Origin: Candidatus Omnitrophota bacterium
GTDB taxonomy: Bacteria > Omnitrophota > Gorgyraeia > 2-02-FULL-51-18
NCBI GenBank assembly: GCA_016196505.1
Contig: JACPXO010000039.1
Span: 1 to 5,105 of the forward strand
Direction: 5' to 3'
Length of the DNA: 5,105 nt
Below, piece after piece: positions 1 through 5,105 of this stretch. The notes under the pieces were generated by a model. The model saw only the letters and a program-made list of their open reading frames with translations, was not told where the DNA came from and made no database searches. Made by a program: the position numbers and the translations under genes. The number at the start of each line of letters is the position of its first letter. The first letter of the stretch is position 1.

Positions 1-1
1 C

Positions 2-3000
2 GATGCCATGAGCACGGCCCAAGTTCATGAGCGGTTGGGAAGACTTAATAGGATACTTGGAAAGCGTTTTAGCATGATGTTGAGCGGCGGCAATCCCAGG
101 ACCATTATCCAGCGTGTCAAGCTTTACGCTGAATTCGTCGAGGGGTCGGTGGGGACTTTCAGCGGACGCGGGACGTGGCTCGAGGCGTTTAGGATCGATT
201 TTGAAAAGCTTGTCGCGGAATCAGAGGGTGATAGAGCTCTCGCCAAAAAAAAGGCCCTTGAGATCATAGCCCACAACCTTGGAAGAGAGGGGGTAGTTTA
301 TCAAAACTATCAAGGCCTCCAAGAGGCCATGGGCCGGAAACGCTTCTGGGAAGTCATGGGTTACGATTCTTTCGCACCGGCCTCAGTCCAATCCCACCGA
401 CCTTACGATGGCCCTGCTCTATCTGAGGGTGACGAACAGCTTGGAGTCCCGCTGGGCGCCCGCGGGGCGGTGGAGTCGCCCGCGGCGGCGGTTCTTGGAT
501 TTATCCGAGAGAAAACAGCCGGTTGGGAAGAGCGGCTCAGGCCCGTGAGCGCAATAGAGGTGGACGCTTACACCTTACAAGTTCAATCGAGGGGCGGGAT
601 GCCTATTCGATTGGATTTCAAAAGAGGGGTCGATCTTGAAACTTTGGCTTTCTGGCTGGATGGGCACTCCGATACTCAACCTCTTGTAGCAGAACTTAGG
701 TCGGTCATTGCAAATGCCGAGAAAAAAATAAAGGCGATCGAAGAATACCGGCGCGCGGGTTTTAAGGCGGTGACCGATCTCACGCCGATCCAAACCGGTG
801 ATTTTCTGGTGTCGGATAGCGGAGAGCCATTTGAGGTTTGGTCGGCGTCGATTTTGGATACTCCGCCAACGCAGTATTCTCTTAAATCGTTGGCCGCGGT
901 GGGGGTCGTTCGCACGGTCGCTCGTAAGGAGGTCGTGAACAAAGGTTACTATCACAAGCCGAGACCATCGAACGCATGGCTTGTCCTTGAGTCGCCCGGC
1001 TTTCACCGGTTGCGGGCAGTCATCGATATCATCCAGGACGTCGCGGTGCTCCAAGCTCTCAAGACGTCCATGCGCTATTCCTTAATGCCGGTTTCTCTCA
1101 GAGTCGAGGTTGACAGTGCGGTTTACGCCGCGTTGGGCGTCGACGCTTCATTTGACCACGCCAACAAATTCCTCGGGGACATTGAATATCTGACATCCCC
1201 CTGGCTTGGCAGAAAGATCCTGGCCATTCAGATCGATCGAAGACTCGAGCGGCTCGGCGCACGGGCGGCGAAAGTCGAGGCCATAAACCAAACCCTGGTT
1301 TATAGTGGAATGACCTACACTCTTGAGGGAGATCCTGAGAACAAGAGGCAAAGTTTTCAGGATCTGGTGAGCCGGCTAGCCGGCGCAGGATTTATCCCGC
1401 CGAATTTAAAGTTTGAGTTTAAATACCAGTTTGACTTCGTTAAGAAGAAATCCACCTCAGTATTGAGCGGTAAACTAGTGGTAACCGATAGAGACGCACG
1501 CAAGCCGGATAGGACTTTTTCCGATCTTCGCCAGGCGGATCAGGTTAAAGAATTCGGAATTTTCCTCAACACATTTATTCCGGCAGGAACAGAAGCTCTT
1601 GCCGAGTCTCAAGCGGCCCCGACCAGGTCGGTTGCGGGGGGTGGCGGAACGACTTTTGTCGTAAAGCCGGCCGCGGATGCCGTAGGTTTGAAAATTGCAG
1701 AGGGCGATATTTTTGATAGCGTAAGCGGAAAAGTTCGTCAAGTGACTGGGGTGAATGAGCCGAGTCGAGAAGTAACGTTTAAAGTAACGCGAGATGGACA
1801 AGCTCTCGAAGACGAGACACATGATTTTGGCTTTGTCATAACCCAATTGGACGAAGAGGCCTGGACGCGCCGGGGGGCCCGCGCGGCGTATATCCAAGCG
1901 GACCAGCGGCTACGCGATCGATTGGGGAGAAATGAAGCTACAAAGAGTGCGCGTGACCTGGTTGATAGGGTCCTTCTCGATCTACACAAAAAATTTGGCG
2001 TCCTGTCGTTTGAGTTATTGAATCAAGCCAATAGCGCTAGAAATGAGGTTGGTTTATTGGACCAAATGTCGGGCTGGCCAGTCGAAGATATTAATCCGAT
2101 GGTTAATCAAATAGACTTTGGTCAGGACCCTCAGGCGCCGAGAGCTAGAAGCTCTCTTAGAGAGCTTGCAAGAGTCTTGTTGGCGTCGAGGGAAGTAAGA
2201 GACGCCTATGAGTCATTCAAACAGTATATTTTGACGGCCAAAGTGATTCCTACGGCAGAGCAAGATAGTGTTGTGTTAGTCCAGCGTCCGCCAACGGCCG
2301 CCATCCCAACAGCGAGCCAACCACCGGCCGGGGCCCGAATTGTCAAAAAAACCCCCGGCATGAGCCGTGAGGCCAGGACAAGTTTCAATCAGTTTAAAAA
2401 GCTCCAGATACTGCTCGAGAACGGGATCTCCGATCCCTCAGCATGGTTGCTCAAGTATAGCGCTGAAACACTCAAGAGCCGTATCGCGCTTATCTGGGAA
2501 ACAAACTCCGCACCGGCCCCGACAGCCGACGAGTTTAGGAAGATGGTGGAAGCGCGCGAAGGGGAGCTCGAAAAACCCGTTTCCGCGGAGCCCAAAACCA
2601 GTCAGCCGGCGATCAAGCCGGAAAAATCGCCCGAGCCCAAAGTTACAGCTCAGGTTAAACCCGACGAGACGCCTCAACCGGCAGGCGATGTTCCGAGCGT
2701 AAAAGACGCCCAGAAAAACTTTAAACAGGTCTCGAAAGAACTTGAAACTTCCAGAAAAGGCAAAGGCCTGGATTTCGAGCGTGGGCCCGAAGCGGATAAA
2801 GCGGTGTCGGACCTTGTGAAGGCGATACGCCAGGCCGAGACGGAGAACCCTGGAGCCGCGGAAAGCGCGAAGGCGGGTCTCAGGAAAACGGCGCTTGATG
2901 TGAAAACGACAAAGATCTTCGGCGCGCCGACTTACGTCGAAGCGGTCTTGGCCCTTGAGGTGCTCGAGGGCTTGGATGACGCGGGGGTGATCCGCGAGGC

Positions 3001-5105
3001 CTTGAAACGGCTTAAGACCGGTTTTAGGATCAAATCGAACGTGGTTTACGGCAATAAAGCCGAACACGCGTTTCTCCGTTTGAGACTTCTTGGATCCATC
3101 CACCGCTTTGTCACCCGCGGGGGCTTTAAAGACAACGGAAACCCCGGCTTTGCGGCGGTAGACCTGGCGGAGCTTGTCGGAGGATTGGTTTATCCTGGGG
3201 ACGCGGCTTATTTGAGCCCCGCCGAAAGCGACGAAGCGCGAAAGCTTGTCCGCGGCATTTTCTCAAGCATCCCAAGCGGCGATATGTGGGTGGGTCTCGG
3301 CCGGTTGCAGGATGGGTCGATAGGCGACCCCAATGCCGTAAACGCCAGATCCGCGATCCCGATGGCGGTCGAAGTGGACAGAAAAAGGAATGGTGGAGTC
3401 ATCATTCTCCCGTCTCCCGCAGCCCCGAGACCCGATTTTAACATCCTCGCCTCGATAGAAGGCGGACGGTTTGCCAAGGCGTTTTATCTGGCTCTTCTTT
3501 CAGTGGTGCTGCTCTTTACGGGTGCACAAAAGTCTCAAGCCCAAACCAACGCTCTCCCCGAAAGTCAGGCGCTCAATCTCAAATTTTTAACCAACTACGC
3601 GGACAGCGTGACGGGTTTGACCCCGAGTTATGTGGTCCCGTCTTATTGGTGGCCTGGCTCTCAAGACCCCTTCCCTGTGAGTGAATATGTTAAAAGGGTT
3701 ATTCTGAACTATGGTGTGAATTTCTACGACAACGCCAACGTGCAGGTTGTTTATGCCCTTTCGGGACTGACGAACCGCGCCGACCAAACGACTACGCTCT
3801 TATCGGGCGGATACTTGGGACAGTTCAACGATATCCGCGCTCACAACGCGCCTTTCACCTACGGTGATGCCAAAGTCACTCTGCCCCGTACCAATAGCTA
3901 CACCTTTAATATGCTTCCGGCGAACGGTGTTTACTCTCCCTTACAAGATCCTTTCACGGGCGAAACATCCGTTCTTGGCTATCCCGAATTTAACACCATT
4001 CACTGGCTCGATTACAAACCGCGTACCGGAGAGAATGTGTGGGCCAATATCCTCGGACCCTTGCAAACCGCGTATTTAAAAAATAACGGCGTGATCTCTC
4101 TGGATTCTCCGGAGGCGAAGCTTGCCTTTAGCATTCTTCCGGCGCTTGAGGCGTTAAAAAGTCCCGTCGGGGCGATCTACAGCGCGCCTCATGGGACCTT
4201 TGAGCTTCCCGGCAACGTTATTTCCAATGAAACCCAGGCCTCGGTGCTAGCCGCTCTCGATGCTCTGCTTTATGTTCTCGAACAGAATAAAGACTCGCAC
4301 CCGGCCCAGTACAGCGACCTTGTACTGCGGGTGAACTCGCTTAAAACGTTCATCCTTTTTTACCTGGGCGCCTATGCGTTCAATACGGCCACCGGAGTTT
4401 TAAACCAGGGCGGGCAGGTGGATACGAACGGTATGTTCACGGCCGATACGAATTTTGCGGTGGACGCCTCGACGTGGCCGCTCCTCGTTTTAAACCGTTC
4501 TACGGGAGATATACGCACGGTGGATCAGTTTTTTGGCGGTGAGGGAGCGGCTTACCGTATCTGGCAGGCCGTCAAACAGCGCGCCGGGTTCTATGATACG
4601 AACGGGGTCTTAAGGGGCGTGAGTTTCAGCGCGGGGCACGACAATTATTTCACGGAACAAACGGCTGTGGCGGTGCTCATGGCTCGCGAACTTGCCAAGG
4701 AGTATCGCAGAACAGGCCGCGCTGACTATGCGGCGGCCCTTGAAAAAGACGCCATCACGATGCGTGAAGGAATGGACCGGTTGAGCTATGCGAATCTCGA
4801 CGACGGCACCGTATCCTATAATTATGCGTATTTCGACGGCCAAACGCCCAATGGGCCGGCCTACGCGCTTTCGCACACGGTGGCGACCGCGTGGAAATTT
4901 TATACGGACTATAGATTTCCGTATCTCGAGGGGAATCCCTACGACTTTTCAGGATTCAATCCTTTCGTGCTCGGCGGCAGGCCTCAAAGCGTCACCCCAA
5001 CTTTACCCACCGCGACTTTACCCGTGATGGCGCAGACGTTTGAAAAGATGATCCCTGAGTTCACAAAAAGAGGGTATGCCGCGGAGTACTCAAGGGACGC
5101 CGGCG
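2..5105 (+). CDS. Giant multidomain protein, internal fragment (partial at both ends), with internal signal-like segment and C-terminal glycosidase-like domain
   Basis: One reading frame stays open across the whole window: at least 1,701 codons with no stop, whereas the other five frames are broken repeatedly. With random codons, a run this long has a chance of about 10^-35. The translation is protein-like throughout, with amphipathic helices, proline linkers and a compact Trp/Tyr/Gly-rich domain. In order: unknown charged helical region (residues 1-760), Pro/Ala linker (761-790), short helical piece (791-856), Pro/Lys/Glu linker (857-900), second helical module (901-1140), signal-peptide-like segment (1156-1180), and a six-hairpin-glycosidase-like domain (1181 to the right edge). 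The true start is unknown. An in-frame ATG at base 8 has only seven bases in front of it and no visible ribosome binding site, so it cannot be judged. There are no cysteines. Known giant bacterial genes of this style occur in Omnitrophota and often carry cell-wall or polysaccharide-acting domains; assignment to that group is inference. The existence of the coding frame is near certain; the function is only partly inferred. Confidence 0.95.
782..895 (+). other. Beta-like segment with GD(6)SG(4)V pattern, copy 1 (residues 261-298)
   Basis: Residues 263-279 carry I-x-x-G-D at 263-267, S-G at 273-274 and V at 279, followed by alternating hydrophobic residues and a Pro pair at 288-289. The alternation suggests two or three short beta strands joined by a tight turn at D272-S273-G274. 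The same spacing recurs at residues 565-581. I do not know the fold; small beta-barrel or wall-binding modules can look like this. Confidence 0.35.
1283..1303 (+). repeat. Perfect 8-bp inverted repeat within the coding region
   Basis: ATAAACCA (1283-1290) is the exact reverse complement of TGGTTTAT (1296-1303), with a five-base loop AACCC. It lies inside the giant gene at about residues 428-434. No U tract or neighbouring gene boundary gives it a role, and it is weak (AT-rich). Confidence 0.45.
1685..1798 (+). other. Beta-like segment with GD(6)SG(4)V pattern, copy 2 (residues 562-599)
   Basis: Residues 565-581 repeat the arrangement of copy 1: I565, G568-D569, S575-G576 and V581 at identical spacing. 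They are followed, like copy 1, by a short Pro-containing turn and a basic beta strand (residues 589-598). Identity outside these key residues is low, so the relationship is a suggestion rather than a demonstrated repeat. It follows the four-glycine turn near residues 546-549. Confidence 0.35.
2140..2167 (+). repeat. Two overlapping, mutually exclusive short inverted repeats inside the coding region
   Basis: GAGAGCT (2140-2146) is the exact reverse complement of AGCTCTC (2150-2156), with a three-base loop. AAGCTCTC (2149-2156) is the exact reverse complement of GAGAGCTT (2160-2167), also with a three-base loop. The middle arm can pair with only one side at a time. The stretch encodes an Arg/Ser/Leu-rich helix (about residues 714-722). 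No U tract follows, so it is not a terminator. It may be coincidence from codon choice. Confidence 0.5.
2282..2371 (+). other. Pro/Ala-rich interdomain linker (residues 761-790)
   Basis: About 30 residues with proline pairs at 763-764 and 774-775, plus several Ala, Thr and Ser, ending in a Lys-Lys-Thr-Pro-Gly stretch. Such low-complexity Pro/Ala/Thr stretches usually join independently folded domains. This one separates the long N-terminal helical region from a short helical piece (residues 791-856) that leads into a second linker. Confidence 0.6.
2570..2701 (+). other. Pro/Lys/Glu-rich extended linker (residues 857-900)
   Basis: A 44-residue stretch dominated by Pro, Lys, Glu, Gln and Ser with recurring K-P, E-P and Q-P steps and almost no bulky hydrophobic residue. 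It is probably extended and unstructured. In exported bacterial proteins, Pro/Lys/Glu stretches of this type often span the periplasm or cell wall, as in TonB-like spacers; whether that applies here is inference. It separates the helical regions before and after it. Confidence 0.7.
2702..3421 (+). other. Second unrecognised, mainly helical module (residues 901-1140)
   Basis: This roughly 240-residue module begins right after the Pro/Lys/Glu linker. Residues 901-1005 look like a series of charged helices, including a compact hydrophobic helix at 979-993. Residues 1019-1060 are more globular, with a Gly-rich turn around 1039-1049, and residues 1090-1136 contain Gly/Asp-rich loops and a short hydrophobic beta strand (V1133-I-I-L1136). 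It ends in a Pro-rich hinge (1137-1144) just before the signal-like segment. I see no catalytic motif and do not recognise the family. Its base composition looks somewhat more GC-rich at third codon positions than the stretch around bases 1980-2280, but this was judged by eye. Confidence 0.5.
3467..3541 (+). other. Internal signal-peptide-like or single membrane segment (residues 1156-1180)
   Basis: The segment has a classic three-part layout: basic residues R1156 and K1159, an uncharged hydrophobic core from A1160 to about A1175 (AFYLALLSVVLLFTGA), and a polar stretch ending S1178-Q-A1180 followed by Gln-Thr. The S-x-A ending satisfies the small residues at -3 and -1 preferred by signal peptidase I. 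It lies at least 1,155 residues into the protein, so it is not an N-terminal signal. It could be an internal membrane anchor with the upstream part cytoplasmic and the downstream part exported, or a relic of fusion with a gene for a secreted protein. The nearest in-frame ATG upstream is at base 3362 and has no ribosome binding site in front of it, so a separate gene start is not supported. Confidence 0.75.
3542..5104 (+). other. Six-hairpin-glycosidase-like (alpha/alpha)6 domain, C-terminal end cut off by the window (residues 1181-1701)
   Basis: Composition changes sharply after the signal-like segment: Asn, Thr, Tyr, Gly and Trp rise and Lys falls, as in secreted carbohydrate-active enzymes. 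The order of motifs resembles alpha/alpha-toroid glycosidases: an opening helix with Y-D-N-A (1242-1245) followed by alternating helices and loops; T-G-E-N-x-W (1342-1347) starting a helix; a loop with N-E-T-Q-A-S (1409-1414) before a Leu/Ala-rich helix; L-G-A-Y-A-F (1455-1460) followed by an N-Q-G-G loop (1468-1471); F-A-V-D-A-S-T-W (1485-1492); an acidic, aromatic loop with H-D-N-Y-F-T-E (1546-1552); and a closing aromatic stretch (1631-1656). Candidate acidic catalytic residues are D1243, E1344, E1410, D1488 and E1552, but I cannot assign them. The substrate is unknown; a polysaccharide is the natural guess. It was recognised by motif memory and not by a search, so the family call is moderate. 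A degenerate, binding-only domain is also possible. Confidence 0.5.

Larger units (their letters stand above)
2..2281 (+). other. Unrecognised charged, mainly helical region of the giant protein (residues 1-760)
   Basis: I do not recognise a named family here. The sequence is rich in Arg, Glu, Asp, Leu and Ala, with many stretches that look like amphipathic helices, for example residues 5-28, 228-252, 403-431, 620-676 and 717-745. These are separated by short beta-like pieces at about 185-210, 261-310 and 560-600. Residues 541-550 include a run of four glycines, a likely flexible turn. No transmembrane segment, nucleotide-binding P-loop, zinc-binding cysteine set or obvious catalytic motif is visible. 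Two pairs of internal similarities (see the two GD/SG segments and the IQxDxRL motifs) suggest ancient duplication of a helix-plus-hairpin unit. A scaffold, stalk or adaptor role is possible, but nothing in the sequence decides it. Confidence 0.6.

Noticed and set aside
575..1054. A 159-residue open frame on the minus strand
   Set aside because: It is antisense to a well-formed part of the giant gene. Its composition is unlike a real protein (Arg, His and Pro rich), and it shows no motif or upstream signals.
1371..1384. Perfect 14-bp palindrome GCCGGCTAGCCGGC
   Set aside because: It lies inside the coding frame (Ser-Arg-Leu-Ala-Gly region) with no partner copy in the window and no promoter or gene boundary nearby. 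It is most simply a chance result of GC-rich codons.
2340..2356. A7C5 run as a possible frameshift error
   Set aside because: The frame reads sensibly through it (Val-Lys-Lys-Thr-Pro-Gly), and the sequence on both sides stays open and protein-like, so no sequencing indel needs to be assumed.
2367..2702. A 111-residue open frame on the plus strand, frame 3
   Set aside because: It is a shifted reading of the Pro/Lys/Glu-rich linker, giving an Arg/Ser/Pro low-complexity product. It overlaps the continuous frame and has no separate ribosome binding site.
2438..3103. A 221-residue open frame on the minus strand
   Set aside because: It lies entirely opposite the giant gene. Its translation is dominated by Arg, Phe, Leu and Gly, as expected from the complement of Lys/Glu/Pro-rich codons, and it has no recognisable domain.
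3362..3541. A separate secreted-enzyme gene starting at the in-frame ATG at 3362
   Set aside because: No stop codon ends the upstream frame, no purine-rich ribosome binding site lies 5-12 bases before the ATG, and the basic region before the hydrophobic core would be unusually long (about 38 residues).

Overview
The whole window is the inside of one very large protein-coding gene on the + strand. The second reading frame (codons starting at base 2) has no stop codon from base 2 to base 5105, which gives at least 1,701 codons. Neither the true start nor the stop is present, so the gene is cut at both ends. Both strands were examined for other genes, RNA genes, mobile elements, CRISPR arrays, promoters and terminators, and none is supported. 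There is no intergenic space.

Layout by residue of the visible fragment (residue n is at bases 3n-1 to 3n+1). Residues 1-760 are a long, charged, mostly helical region that I do not recognise; it contains two small beta-like segments with the same GD(6)SG(4)V spacing and two IQxDxRL(x)xRLG helical motifs. Residues 761-790 are a Pro/Ala-rich linker. Residues 791-856 are a short helical piece. Residues 857-900 are a Pro/Lys/Glu-rich linker. Residues 901-1140 are a second unrecognised, mainly helical module. Residues 1156-1180 look exactly like a signal peptide or single membrane segment, but lie deep inside the protein. Residues 1181-1701 and beyond have a different composition (Asn, Thr, Tyr, Gly and Trp rich, Lys poor) and resemble a secreted alpha/alpha-toroid carbohydrate-active domain of the six-hairpin glycosidase type. 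This domain runs off the right edge.

The simplest reading is a giant multidomain protein that places a polysaccharide-acting domain outside the inner membrane, joined through one internal hydrophobic segment to more than 1,150 residues of uncharacterised sequence. No cysteine codon occurs in any of the 1,701 codons, which fits an exported or surface protein.

Organism: bacterial, with roughly balanced base composition and mixed codon use. Giant genes with cell-wall or polysaccharide-degrading domains are known from Omnitrophota and a few other predatory or symbiotic lineages. Omnitrophota is my leading guess, but it rests on gene size and architecture, not on any marker gene.
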